Below, one piece after another: positions 21,701 to 33,425 of a DNA stretch of 64,000 bases (position 1 is the first letter of the stretch; the number at the start of each line of letters is the position of its first letter). Both the position numbers and the translations under genes were made by a program. The stretch is taken from NCBI GenBank assembly GCA_032716605.1, contig CM064509.1:41220938-41284937 (forward strand). Direction: 5' to 3'. The notes under the pieces were generated by a model. The model saw only the letters and a list, made by a program, of their open reading frames with translations. It was not told the origin of the DNA and made no database searches. The stretch comes from Paralithodes platypus (taxonomy: Eukaryota > Arthropoda > Malacostraca > Decapoda > Lithodidae).

Positions 21701-23215
21701 CAGACAGGTTCGTTCTAGCCTTTGGATTTTAAATTTTGGGGATACCCTACAACAGCAGCAAGGGTATTATTATAGCATGTTTGTGGGTTTATGAGGAAGT
21801 TCCATAACCAAGTACACAACAGTACAAATTTACTTCAAATAATTTGTCATCCCCCAGATATACTGGGAAGTAAATACTCATAGACTGTACGCTACCCAAG
21901 ATGCTTCTCCCAAGGCCTAGAACCAGGTAGTAACTTTTAGAATTAGTATAATTACCTTACTATATGAACCACTTATTTGTAATACTAATTTTGTCTTCTT
22001 TCATTGGGTGATTAGTGATGAAATAAATAATAGAAAGTTAGTGGAGTGGAATACAGATAAGTATTTGGTAATTATATCTTAGTTGTGGTTTGAAGAATTC
22101 ATAGTAATAAAAAATTCACACTATATTTGTTTAGAAAAACCAAGTTTTGCTCATTTTCATCAATTTTATTGGCTTACAGGATTGAAATGTTTAAAATATA
22201 AAACTTTTTATAGGATTAATCCATCAAAAGGTTATAAAAATACATAAAAGATGAGCTTCCTGTCAATGAGCAAATAATACAAAACACATACCAAGATGAA
22301 TGTTTTAAGACAGGATATTGTAAAGAATAAAGGCGGTTACCTCGCCGCTGCTCCAGACTATAAACATCAAATATTGCTGACCAGTTTCATCCATATTGCC
22401 AAAAGATATGTATTTTCACCTCCACATCAAAATGTTAGTGAAATTAGCTTGTAATTACAGTAAGGTCTCATTAACTTTGTCAACAGCCTACTGGGCAAAA
22501 GCTACAAAGTTTTTGATCATAATAAACTTTGTAGCAGAGGTTCAGGGCTGTAACTTTAGAGTTTGCAATACAGTACAAGACAACAAATTTGTACAGTCAT
22601 TTTATTGGGGTGGTTTATAAAATCTATTTTTTTCAAACAATTTTATGAATGGGCTTGGCCTGAATGAAGATGCATAATTGAATTCCATCATTTACTGTTT
22701 TATCACTTTATTCTAGATAACAATAATTTAGTTAATATTTAACCTTTGCAAGGTATTTGGCACTTGGAAAGGTATTATTATGTAAACTACACCCCAATCC
22801 TGCCTTTTGTGAAGTTAAAAGTGTTCAGTGACTCATACCATGTAACCGTCACAGGCTGAGTTATGTTCACATTGGTGCATCTTGTCATGGAACTAAACAT
22901 TTTGGTAGATGTAGCCTACACACTTTAAAATATAGCATACCAAATTATGAGTTAATGAGATCTTACTGTACATATAACATGTAAAGTACTTCTTTGGCTA
23001 AATTTGAATTTGTTAGAGATAAGACTCAAATACAGTTGTAATTTGTAATGACTAGAAAAGTGAAGTAAAAGAAATTTTCCTCAAACTTACACTTTTGATT
23101 TAACAAAACCTAAATTTAAACTGTTGTTATACAGTAGAACTTGGGTTATCTGGAATATTGGTTACTGGTGCTCAACTTAGAATTAGGCCTTAAAATACAA
23201 AAGTGTTTGTATATA
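21701..23215. other. AT-rich non-coding DNA, nothing recognised
   Basis: Possible SF3A2 3' UTR or flank; an AATAAA-type signal occurs near 22020 (gatgaaataaataat) but is not diagnostic in such AT-rich DNA. A short pogo-like end (gtagaacttgggttatctgg) lies near 23135 without a partner. No coding potential was seen. Confidence 0.45.
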
Positions 23216-23219
23216 TACA

Positions 23220-23725
23220 GTATATTACATACTGCCAAACGTAATGCAAGAAAGGAGAAATACAAGGCAAAGAAAACCATACAGTTTGATTGAACAAGTG
23301 TGTATCACAAATAATAATAGGATTTTTAAACTAGTTAGGAGTGTGAAGGATTGTAGCAAAGATATTGTGGGTGAATGATAAATAATGAGTGGTATGACTG
23401 TTTACACAGAAAATGAAATTACAGTAGAGAGGCATGGAAAGTGCATTGTGAAAGATTTCTAAATGTGGTGTTTGAATGAAATAGAGAACAGCTCAGCACT
23501 GCAGTCCCAGTAAAGGATATGACTCGTGTGATAAGTGGTATGGATAGAATGAAACCTGGGAGCTCCAGCATAGTCATTGAAATGCTAAAGGCATCTGGAG
23601 ATATTGGTGTAAGATTGGTTACGGAGCTGATTAGTGCTACCGTAAGGGAGGAAAAAACTCTTGATGCATGGCAGAAATGTGTGATAGTAAATATATACAA
23701 AGGCAAGAGAGATTCATTAACCCCT
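23220..23725 (+). mobile_element. LINE fragment, RT N-terminal part
   Basis: The plus strand reads MKPGSSSIVIEMLKASGDIG, VRLVTELISATVREE and DAWQKCVIVNIYKGKRD. These correspond to the conserved block between endonuclease and RT finger of RTE/CR1-like LINEs ('NGKAAGPSG.. EMLK... W..S.IV.IYKGKGD'). Upstream of 23480 the frame is broken. It probably belongs to the same family as 24790-26930 and 61545-63610. Confidence 0.7.
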
Positions 23726-23834
23726 AACGAGCCATATTGGCCTAAATTGACCTTCATTCCCTGCTAATTTTCATACATAAGCAAGAGCCAGAGCATAATA
23801 CAGTACAATGATATATCCTTGAAATTCAAGTACA

Positions 23835-24330
23835 GTTGTTGTTGTTGTTCCCTAAGCTGCCTGGCTGCACAGCCCCGAGTCCCTGAGAAAGGCCATGGCC
23901 ACGATCGGGCTTTCCCACAGATCTCTCATTGAGTGTAGATTGTGTTGTTGGCGTAAGTGGTTGTGTGAAATGCAGTCTTCTATGATGTGTTTAATGGTAT
24001 GGGGTGCTGTGTTACATCCCGGGCAGGCGTCGACAACGGAGTCATCCAGTCTCTTCTGATAGCTCAGGAGAGCTGGATGGTGTCCGCATCTCAGCCTGGC
24101 CAGGTGGACTCTGTCCTCGCGAGGAAGGGAGGATTCGGAAGGATGGATTTCGGGAGGTCGTGCATGCAGCTGCGTGTTGTCTGTGAGTGAGTGGATGGAT
24201 CGGTGAGAGATATGAGTATGGATGTGCTTCTGGAAGTTGGTTCGGGGTGGGCAGGGAGGGAGAGAGGACAATAATTGTGTGTGATACCGTGTGCTGGGTG
24301 TTGTTTTGATATTTCTTGGTGGCTGTGGGT
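23835..24330 (-). mobile_element. Jockey-like LINE 3' fragment with AAC tail (reversed)
   Basis: The minus strand encodes the end of a LINE ORF2: LPREDRVHLARLRCGHHPAL, then DACPGCNTAPHTIKHIIEDC. The CxxC...H...C arrangement is the C-terminal zinc-knuckle-like motif found in Jockey/CR1-type elements. The 3' terminus (plus strand left edge) is gttgttgttgttgttcccta, the reversed (AAC)n tail, preceded by ggggctgtgcagccaggcag. A parallel copy lies at 46780-47510. It interrupts a dispersed repeat also seen at 15280-15560. Confidence 0.8.
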
Positions 24331-24595
24331 GTAACCAAGACGTAATACAGTAATAGAGCTTTCCAATGACACCTCAATCATCTCTGTACGACGTCTGGTT
24401 GTCTTGCAAAAGTCGGCCAAATCGCTAAAAATGAGTGGTTTGAGCTATTTTCGCTGTGTAACGCTGCAACGATGTGAAAGGTTATCACACACCAGTGCGT
24501 GCTCAGACTTCGTGGCCTCCGGATGAGCCACTCCCGCACTACCTGCAACAGCTTGCCTATTCTATTTCTATTTCTGAATACTAACCGGGAACCCC

Positions 24596-24745
24596 CGGAC
24601 CTGAAAAGGTTAAACTGCTTCAAGCTCTGTGTGTCCAGACATTTTGACTCGAACGTACCTTGAATTTGGCTCTCTGTCACTCTTTCAACTTTGGGGGAGA
24701 CACTTGTTATGGGCAGCTTTGCCTTTTGTCTCCTTCATTTACATA
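24596..24745 (+). mobile_element. CR1-like LINE 3' end fragment
   Basis: Matches in the plus direction the 3' end of the CR1-like element at 25561-26025: LKRLNCFKLC, then a diverged 'ctctgtcactctttcaactttgggggag' block and CLLHLHRKK. A further copy is at 29860-29965. The frame is decayed. Confidence 0.7.
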
Positions 24746-24789
24746 GAAAAAAAAAGGTTCTTGGAGAAAAACCGGGAGATACAGTACAG

Positions 24790-25066
24790 TATACCTAAAG
24801 GCCTTTGACATGGCGCCAAGGCAGGTTATGCAATGAGTCATGAGAAAATGGGAGCATAGAAAATGGTTGGTGTTTGTGACAATGAGAATGTATGAAGGGT
24901 CACAGGCAGCAGTTAGAGTGAATGGGGGGTTGAGCTAAGAGTTCCCATTGAAAGTTGGAGTTCACCAAGGTTGTGCCACTGCCATTTATCTTGGAACTGG
25001 AGGCACTGTCAAGGGAGTTTAGAACAGGACTCGAATATGAGTTGTTGTAAGGAGATGACCTACAAA
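24790..25066 (+). mobile_element. LINE fragment, RT palm region
   Basis: Decayed plus-strand reverse transcriptase: AFDMAPRQVMQ, RMYEGSQAAVRVNG and EFPLKVGVHQG (motif B). The same blocks occur in the LINE at 61545-63610 (KMYEGSQATVRVKG, VNVGVHQGSVLSP). Stop codons and small indels are frequent. It is separated from its downstream half (26026-26930) by a MITE and a reversed CR1-like piece. Confidence 0.72.
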
Positions 25067-25549
25067 GGGTTTCAGAGGCCGTGTTACATAGTTTTTCGGG
25101 AATAACTTATGAACAAACAGTTGGATCAGTATAATATTTTGCCACAATTTGTTTCACAACGTGCCCTAATTTTTGTTAATACTGTATTGTGCATTACCAG
25201 AAGTGGATAATTAATATACAAAAATACATATTTTGTATATATTTATATTTGATAGTGACAGATAACTTGACTGTAAAGACGATAATAGGGTTGGGTGGTG
25301 GCTGATAACTACCGTGTTTGATGGAGGAGCAATAATGGTTTGGTGGTTTCACAGGTACGCCACGGTAGCCTTGTCCGTTTCCTAGTCATTCAGGTGTGAC
25401 TTTAACCTCATGACACAGGGACAAGTGGCTTAATTATCCACTTTTGGTAATGTACAATATTAACAAAAATTAGGGCAAAATATCCAACTATCCAACTGTT
25501 TGTTAATAAGTTATTCCCGAAAAACGATGTAACACGGCCTCTGAAACCC
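25067..25549. mobile_element. Long-TIR MITE
   Basis: Left end gggtttcagaggccgtgtta pairs with the right end taacacggcctctgaaaccc. The inverted similarity continues inward for about 145 bp (for example gaagtggataattaat with ttaattatccacttttgg). The 483-bp length, lack of coding and long inverted ends define a foldback-type MITE. No target duplication is obvious, so the superfamily is not assigned. Confidence 0.8.
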
Positions 25550-25560
25550 ATTTTTGTTTT

Positions 25561-26025
25561 TTATTGTTTTTTTCTATGTGATTGAGGGAGGCAAAAGGCA
25601 GAACTGCCTATAGCGAGTGCCTCCCCCATAGTTGAAAAAGTGACAGGGCCAAAATCAAGGGACGTTCGAGCTTCACGGAGTTTAAAGCAATTTAAGTCAT
25701 AGGAAGAGGGAAAGACCGATTCTGGGAGAGAGTTCCAGAGCTCAGCTGTTGAGTAGAAGAAAGTTTGAGAGTAACGTTTCACTCTCGGGTTGGAGAGTTG
25801 CACAGAGTAGGGGTGGGATTGAGTTGCAAGACGGGTACCATGTGCCCTACGTAAAGGAGGTGGTATACACTGGGAAAGCTCTGAGGAACACTGATTATTA
25901 TAGTAGCGATAGAATAGTGAAAGAGATGCAACATTGCGGCGGAGAGAGAGAGATTGCAGTGAGTTCTTATCACAGAAAGTGTACAGGAAGCAGAGATTAA
26001 GTTCAATAGATGGTGGGAGGGTATG
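25561..26025 (-). mobile_element. CR1-like LINE 3' fragment (reversed)
   Basis: The minus strand encodes LSLRRNVASLSLFYRYYNNQ, PPLRRAHGTRLATQSHPYSV, FFYSTAELWNSLPESVFPSS and FKLREARTSLDFGPV, ending PQSHRKKQ and stop. This is the C-terminal 'LWNSLP..VF....L..FK' signature common to CR1/L2-group LINEs. One frame change is visible near 25790. It is inserted in, or lies across, the LINE whose halves are at 24790-25066 and 26026-26930. Confidence 0.8.
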
Positions 26026-26930
26026 GCAACCAAGGGATTAAGTGTTATTATAGATAAAACAAAGTTCATGATTAGTGGAGTAGGGCGCGGAACTATGGAA
26101 AGAAGCGGCGACTTTTCATGTGCAGTTTGCTGGAAGGGGATGGGAAGTAACTATTCAATATTGCGTTTGTAGTGACTGGGTGTACAAGAGGTGTTGTGGG
26201 GCAAGTGGACCTTTGACGAGAATCAAAGACGTGTAAGGGATGACTTGTGTTGAGTGACAAGCCTGATAGTATTGATTTCAGCAGTGTAATGCTGGTGTGT
26301 GTGAATAAATTCTGCTACTTGGGTGATGCAGTTTCCGCCGGAGGTGGCACTGAAGCTGGCTTCCTTATCTGAGTCAGAGGTGGCTGGGGGAAGTTCAGAG
26401 AACAGTTGCCTCATGAAAATGAGAGGACTCTCACTTTACCTAAAAAGGAAGATCTATGCCTCATGTGTTGGGAGTGCAATGACCACTGCCTCGGGAGACG
26501 TGGCCGGTAAAAGTGGTGGATATTATAGATTGGAACGGAATGAGAAGAGAATGGGGAGATGAATATGTGGGGTTAATCTCAGGGATGCAGTATCGAGTGA
26601 GGAACTAAGAAGGCATCTGGGTATTAAGAGTATCAGTGAAGTGATGCGCACGAGCAGACTTGGTTGGGTTGGACACGTGGAGAGAATGGATTATCAGAAT
26701 TGGGGGAAGACATGCCAGACTATGAACATGGGGGGAGCTGCATGTAGGGGTAGACCTAGAGAGACATGGGATCAGGTACTTCGCTCTGATTTCAACACAA
26801 AGAACTTGAAGACAGAGGCAGCCCAAAACGGTCACCTTGAATGCCACCATTAGGACGTAAGACTGAAACCACACTCTCTGTGAATGTACAACACAACTGT
26901 ACAATGGTTTAAAGTAATTTTTCCATTACA
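26026..26930 (+). mobile_element. LINE fragment, zinc-finger and C-terminal part
   Basis: Decayed plus-strand frames show TKFMISGVGRG, then SCAVCWKGMGSNYSIL (PHD-like cysteine pattern near 26110-26160), FCYLGDAVSAGGGTEAG, NEKRMGR, SSEELRRHLGIKSISEVMRT and RLGWVGHVERMDYQNW, then RGRPRETWDQVLRSDF. These blocks follow the order seen in invertebrate LINEs with a cysteine-rich insert after RT. Stops are frequent, so it is a dead copy. Confidence 0.78.
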
Positions 26931-29859
26931 TGCATTGTAACGGCTCAGACGGGGTTGCCTTTCAGTAGTTGGATGTACTGTAGTACAATAAAGTCCCGCC
27001 ACAGTACTGCCCCACCAAGTCATCACTGTGGCTGTTGTTTGTATAGTGCTAACCGTGCCTCAGCAAGACTCAAAAGAGTCCCCCTGCAGCACTTGCACCT
27101 GCAGTATCTACAACCACACCAGCCTTAACAGTGTTACAAAAAGACAGCACCATAACAAGACTCCACTGTATATTAAGTAATTTGGATTATAAAACCATAA
27201 AGTCCTGCCCCAACGCTGCTCCAATATGCAAACACTGTCTTATTCAGTTAAGTTTATATTTCATTTAATAGTTATTATAGGAACAGTTGTTGGGTATCTT
27301 CAATCTGTAGCATTGATCAGGAGTGACAAATTCTTTTAACTTGCATAAATTTGGTCAGTAACATACCTCCAAATAACCCTAGTTGTATATGTTAAGTTTG
27401 ACAGAATACAACTACCTAACAAATATAGTACTGAACCTTTAAATGTCATCACAAATAGTTTGCATATTCCAAACATGAAATTAAATACATTCAGTACACA
27501 TAAAAAAAAAACTATTGACACAATTTCCTTACTCAATAACAGTCAACTCTAAAGTATATTACTTTGTTCCTTTTGAAATACTGTACAGTATCAATATGTT
27601 GTACCAATTGATTAAACTAAAATCAAGCTAATATTATACCATTATAAATGTTAGGTACCATAACTTAAACTAGACTGAAGATGAAACCGTACGTACAGTC
27701 AGGAAAAAAGTCCTGTTAATTCTACCATTGTGAATACCCCTTCAAACTGATGAACCTTTGAATATCTGCAGTGATATACAGCAGTTTAATAATTATATGG
27801 ACATTCTTCTGCTTTTCCATAAGGCTTTGAGTGGTCCACTGCATGATCAGCTTAATTCCCAAGGAATGATGACAGCCTCTGTACCTCACCAGTGGCTTTG
27901 TCTGGCTTGTAAAGGTTGTACTGTATATATGGTGAAAATTGCATAAATGTTTGTGCTTGTGGCTGTAGTTGAGTTGTATAACTAGTGTAATCATGCCAAT
28001 CAGGTGCTAGCATAAATGTATGATATTAGTCTACACCTCTGAAGTCTGCCATTGAAGAGGCCATGTGGGTGTTATATACTGTATCTCGGCCCACAGCAGG
28101 AATTTATCCCACAAGCTTTTGTGTCAAGTTGAAAATGCTATCTCTGACCCATGCAATCAAGCAGTATTCTTATATGGACACAGTGAAGGATTTGCATATA
28201 TTGCTTTTGATTCATTGATTCAGTGTTAATATGTTTGTATATACTCAGGCACATATCCCATTGCTGGGGGTGGCCGACTTGAGACAGAAGCCAGTAAATT
28301 TTCAATTCTTAGGGTCTAGCAGCACTTTCACATTCCCTCGCCCCTTTCTATGTCTCGTTGAGTAGGAGAATTTCACAAGGGGAGGAGGATTCCTAGCCTC
28401 CTGCCCCCATAAGAAAAAGTATTACAGTAAAAGAGACGGACAGAAACGGCTAAGGTTGGGTAGAGGATGCCAAACCTGACTCTGGATAGGACCAGTGTTA
28501 ATATAGGGTTTACAAATGGACATGAGTGACAACACTATCTCTCTGACTGCACGTGAGATTTCCTACCCCAATTACCTGTACCTTATATTTATCTTAACCT
28601 TGACACCAGAGGAAGTCTTAGGCAACATTGAAAACATTTATTCTAGGTGGAGAATGGAAAACTTGCCCTATTTGAGTAGGGTGAAACAGTGAACACATGC
28701 TATAATATAGAACCACATAATATTATTGTAGTACAACACAGAGACAAACTTGAAGAAATACCTTTAGCATTCTTTTCTGTCTGTATTCCAAGTCTCTGCT
28801 AAATGTTGAACAGCTCTTAATGGCTTCAGGGCCAACAACTTTGATATTGTATTGTAGTTGACAGATCAGTTTTATTTATTATAATTATTACTATATACAG
28901 TACTGTATTTTAGTTCATTTTATTTGTTTGGGGGTCTGAAGCATGGTTGATGGCACATACCGGTAGTTGAATACTGCAATGCCATATTTAATTATCCAAC
29001 CCTGTTATTAGAAACTATTGGGTGTATAATAATAATATCAAAATAAACACAGATATAGAAGAGCTGAAGTACAATGAGAGTACTTGATACATTAAGACAA
29101 CTTCATCCAAACATGTTGTTTAGGTTACACTGGAGAAAATATGACTTCCAAATATTTTAGTGATGCTAAGTAAAGAGTGGAACAGGGTGTATACAGTACA
29201 GTAAGACATATATTAAGTGAAATACAGTAGTACTGTATTCAGTTATAGGTGTTACACGTATCATAATTATATATGAATATGAAGAATACATTAGTTGGAA
29301 GTACACATTATTCTGTACCGTACATTTAACAATAGTATTAGAGCTGGCCATAGATAATCCCCAGCTGAAACAAGTGGAAGCTAATTACCGTCATACCCAG
29401 CACTACAAATGTTGAGTGTTAAAACAAGACAAAAACAAGCCCATTACAAATTGAGTGGCACTTGACAGTACTGGACTAACACTTCCCTCCACCGTACAGT
29501 CGCTCCCTCAACTTATATCACTCTCAATTTATCAATTTATGCATGGAAGTATAATTTGTAAGATTGCAATAGTTTTTGTTTATTCCTGTAATCAATTTTG
29601 ATGGCTTTATTAAATCAGCCATTCTATTTTTACATCCATATATAAATCACTGATATGGAGATAAGTTATTTGTGTGACTGTACGGTCCCATCCTATGACT
29701 TCCCTTCTCCTTGCACAACATACACATTCCTCACAAATTTAAAGTTTGTAATTTCACTTTTCATATAAATACTTGTTTCATCATTAAAGACCAACTGACA
29801 CCAACCATATAAGTTTGCTCATTTTACATTACAGTATTCATATGCATCCATTCTAGCTC
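26931..29859. other. AT-rich non-coding DNA, nothing recognised
   Basis: Only short chance frames; frequent TACTGTA/TACAGTA words. 29493-29685 has weak inverted ends (ccgtacagtc ... gactgtacgg) and might be a short MITE. 28250-28500 is less AT-rich but has no recognisable coding. Confidence 0.45.
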
Positions 29860-29965
29860 GAATGTCCCTTGATTTTGGCCCTGTCACTCTTCCAAATCTG
29901 GGGGAGGCAATCGCTGCAGGCAGTTATGCCTTTTGTCTCCCTGATTCACATAGAAAACAAAATCT
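29860..29965 (+). mobile_element. CR1-like LINE 3' end fragment
   Basis: The plus strand reads SLDFGPVTLPNLGEA and AFCLPDSHRK, matching the last ~35 codons of the CR1-like element at 25561-26025 (SLDFGPVTFSTMGEA, AFCLPQSHRK). It is a very short, 5'-truncated copy. Confidence 0.75.
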
Positions 29966-31598
29966 GTGAATGTTCAATACTATAAATAATAAAAATTATT
30001 TGAAATGGTTAACATAGAGTACTTTCATCTAGTAGAATAATGGCTTTTATGGATATATGCACTACACTGTACAGTAAAATGAGTAACATCTGGAATGGAG
30101 TGTCTTGAATCATTTATGAGGCAATGATCCAGTAAAACTACCAGATAATGCTAGACAAAATGGCAACGTGATTAACACTGGAGAAACATGAGCTGTATAC
30201 AGGTATACTGTATGTAACAATTGGCTGGCTGTTATGTCACAAGCTGGAAACAAATGGAAGACTCAGGTTTATAAGCCAACAAAAGGAGTTCAACTGATAC
30301 TTCAAGGTGACCAAGGACAGATTCTGATACCAACCAACAATATTAGAGATAGATTTTATCAGTCCACACTACAGTAAACCATGATGTACTCATCTATTAA
30401 CTGACTATGTTCACCTCCATTAAGTCAAGAGATTTGCCTAAAATCTTGTATGGTCCAAGAACATGTAATTTCTCATATAATCCAGCTTCTGGTACCGGTA
30501 AAATGTGGCACTAAAATGGTTGGTCAGACACTTCCTTCCTTCCAGGATAATCTCAAAGGTGAGGGCAACAAGAGATAATGGCCGGCTACAATCATTCCAC
30601 ATATGGTTACTTTATTTTAGTTGGGATACCATTTAACAATTTATGTCTACTTAGGAATAATCACTATGTAGTTGAGGGGCAGAAAACTGTCTTGTAACTT
30701 GATTATAGTTACAAAGTTATTCAGGCTAGTACTAGGCATATTACTCATAAGAAAAAGACTCAAAGTCAAGTAAATACTACAGTACCGTATATCACATTCC
30801 TGTAATTATAATCAATACAGAGCATGTTCTCATTCCAAGAATTTTTAGAGTTTGGCAATATAAACAGTATACTGTATATATAGATCAAAATATGTAGCAC
30901 TAATCTTTATGATATGATGGTGTTAGGTGTTAACTGTTAACCTCTTCACTATGATTAAAGTAGGATTACATTATGGTTATTCTCCATGTCACCTAGTACA
31001 CTTAAACCCCCTCTTTCTGACCGTAGGGATTCCAGACTACACACCTACTTGCACTTTGTACTTTTGTAGATGTTAAGGTGACAATCACCACGGTCGATCT
31101 GGGGATCCGCCGCTAATGAACTCGTCCTGGAATCTTTACGACTCTGAATCTTACGATTCTTTACAGGACTGACCATGCCATTTTTATCGGTACTAGCTCA
31201 GAGAAGAGTGAGAGAGGAGAAGGGGTGTTGGAGAGAGAGGAAGGTGTTGGAGTGGCTTTGTTATGTGTGTTTTAGTCTGTATACGTCGTCAGGATGTCCC
31301 CTGACTGGGTGCAAGTATGTGAAACATGCTAGGACGTACTACCGCACCCACTAAATGTCCGCCGTGGCAGGGATTCACCTGCTATGAAGTTTACCCTTCA
31401 TTCACACCAAGGTAAATATCTCAACAATGGTATTCAGTCTGGACTCGAGGGTTAAAGAAAAAGTTCCTTTTTATTATCTGTGATCTAATATTGCCTCCTG
31501 ACAAGTGGAGATAGTGGTGGTGGTGGGAAAGGAGTCTTACAAAGCCAGTATCACACGAGCGCTCTCCCTCAAAACTAATAAAGAAAGTTTTAGACATT
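29966..31598. other. Non-coding DNA, no gene recognised
   Basis: AT-rich, without a frame of convincing composition. 31085-31400 is GC-richer and contains a GA-rich tract (31200-31250) but no recognised domain. Confidence 0.45.
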
Positions 31599-31599
31599 G

Positions 31600-31655
31600 C
31601 CGATACCAGTTATTAATCAAAATATACTTGGTACCGAGACATCACATATTTGGCC
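31600..31655. mobile_element. Partial copy of the 217-bp TA-flanked MITE
   Basis: ttgccgataccagttatt ... gagacatcacatatttggcc matches the right half of the MITE at 32108-32324 with substitutions. Only the right end is present. Confidence 0.6.
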
Positions 31656-31667
31656 GATCGTATACAA

Positions 31668-31880
31668 CACTGAGACACTAAGACATGGATGGGTTGTGAG
31701 GATAGTAGTGATAGTGGTCATATAAGGATAAACACAACATTGCGAGACACTTAGACATGGATGGGTTGTGAGGGTAGTAGTGATATAAGGATAAACACAC
31801 AACATGGATGGGTTGTGAGGGTAGTAGTGATATAAGGATAAACACACAACATGGATGGGTTGTGAGGATAGTCACACAAC
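31668..31880. repeat. Minisatellite, ~47-70 bp units
   Basis: Four diverged copies of a unit containing acatggatgggttgtgaggr and tagtagtgatataaggataa, of variable length. It abuts the partial MITE at 31600-31655. The long antisense reading frames across it are a by-product of the repeat. Confidence 0.75.
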
Positions 31881-32107
31881 ATTGTCAGACACTAAGACAC
31901 GGGTGGCTCACTGGCAAAGGCACAAATCAACATAATCCAAAGCGCTTCTCAACTCTTCACTGCATACCAGCAACAGTCAAATATAAATACAAAATACAAA
32001 GCTGTATGCATTCCCAGCAAGCAGATTTCTGACTCAGGCTAAGGCTCATTTAAATGCAATCATCCATTTTAATTATAGGCATTCTAATAATTGTTCAAGG
32101 TACTATA

Positions 32108-32324
32108 CGGTCGCGCTAATAAGTCATGTCACAGCTGTCATTACGTTTGGCTTGCTCTGTGCTGTATTAATGTCTGTCAGATGTTGAAGAGGGTGGGTAA
32201 GTGTATGAACATGGTTGTAGGCCTATATCTCAATCAAAAAGAAGAAATTGTGTGTAAATATTGCCGATACTAATTATTGATCAAAACATAATTGGTGCCG
32301 GGACATCACTTATTAGCGCGACTG
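32108..32324. mobile_element. TA-flanked MITE (Tc1/mariner type)
   Basis: Ends cggtcgcgctaataagtcat and atcacttattagcgcgactg are inverted copies (about 24 bp, two mismatches) directly bordered by TA at 32106-32107 and 32325-32326. It is 217 bp with no coding. TA target and short inverted ends fit a Tc1/mariner-derived MITE. Confidence 0.75.
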
Positions 32325-32888
32325 TACATTGTATAAGAAAAATACTACTACAATATACTTGGGCTTTGGATACATACTGTACCTTCAAAAGCTACATTGC
32401 TTCTACAGCATATTATTTACCTGAATGAGTTTATTTTCAATATATCACTTCACAAATAATGTGCTTTCATTGAAAATGTGATCAGTCAACTTAACCCCTC
32501 ACCAATTCAATCCCCATGTCAGCTATAACTTAGATTAGTTTAACAATGTATCTCACTACACTACTGTACTATTTTTGCACCCAGATTTATTTGTAGGCTG
32601 TTGACAAATAGTTTTATTATTATATTATTCACCCAGATTTAATAAATTTTACTGCAAACCATTCTCTTACAGATTGTGGTCTCAAACCCAGGATTTTGGC
32701 TACCCGAGAGATGATATAATTAAAATGTAAAATTTACAAAACAAACAAATCAAATACAGGAACTGCACAAACTGAAGACAAAGGAACTTATCAAAATCAC
32801 TATGTGGAAAATTGAACAAACTAATATTATGAAATACAAAAATACAAATACAAATACGCTATATGAGCAAGTGAATTTGTTTTGGAGT
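32325..32888. other. AT-rich non-coding DNA
   Basis: Nothing recognised except 32700-32870, which resembles 42955-43090 (tgaagacaaaggaacttatc ... tatgaaata) and is therefore a dispersed repeat of unknown class. Confidence 0.45.
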
Positions 32889-33425
32889 TGGGCGGGTGCC
32901 CAACTCCGAAAGGAGTTGAAATAGGGGAGCTATCCCTCCGCCAAAGGCGGCTTTCTAGGGCCTTTCCTAGCTGATGCCGAGAGGATTGGGTTCTAGTCAT
33001 GTGGTGATAGGCTGGTCTATCAGAGTGAGAGCTGAGCGATCTCTGCCATACCCATAGCTTACTCTGACTGTTCCTCTTACTTATATATCTTCTAGATCTC
33101 AAGTGACGGCGTCTTTTCCGTGGATCGACCTCCCTACTGCCAACCTAAAAGTTGGCAGATTGGGAGCCAAAGCGTCACATTTTTCCCTTGCCCCTCAACT
33201 TTCCCTTCATAATTGCTGAGGGGCACAGGCCTTGAGTGGGGTTTTGGTTTCCCGGGCGTTTCCGCGCCCTCCTCAGCTCCCTGCCTTAGAGTGGCTTCGG
33301 TCACCCAGGCTTTGTTAGTGGTAAGCAGGGAGGGTTTTGTGGGGGCGCTCTATGGCCTTGGCCTTGCTCGGGACCTTGGGGCTGTTCGGCCAGGCAGCCT
33401 GGGGAACAACAACAACAACAACAAC
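32889..33425 (+). mobile_element. AAC-tailed SINE-like element, family S, full-length copy 2
   Basis: Begins ggcgggtgccc and ends with (AAC)n; it aligns along its whole length with the copy at 7571-8113. Near the 5' end the segment CAACTCC-GAAA-GGAGTTG forms a perfect 7-bp hairpin with a GAAA loop, followed by CCGCC-AAA-GGCGG and CTAGG-GCCTTT-CCTAG. No clean target duplication was read. Confidence 0.85.

Noticed and set aside
29493..29685. Possible short MITE with ends ccgtacagtc / gactgtacgg
   Set aside because: Inverted ends of only ~10 bp with weak continuation; could be chance.
30220..30560. Possible Gypsy-type integrase end on the minus strand (GPYKILGKSLDLMEV)
   Set aside because: Only a short resemblance, with stops around it and no other pol motif nearby.
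32940..32990. Hammerhead-like phrase ctgatg...gag in family S
   Set aside because: The catalytic core is not complete and the other copy lacks the ctgatg sequence.
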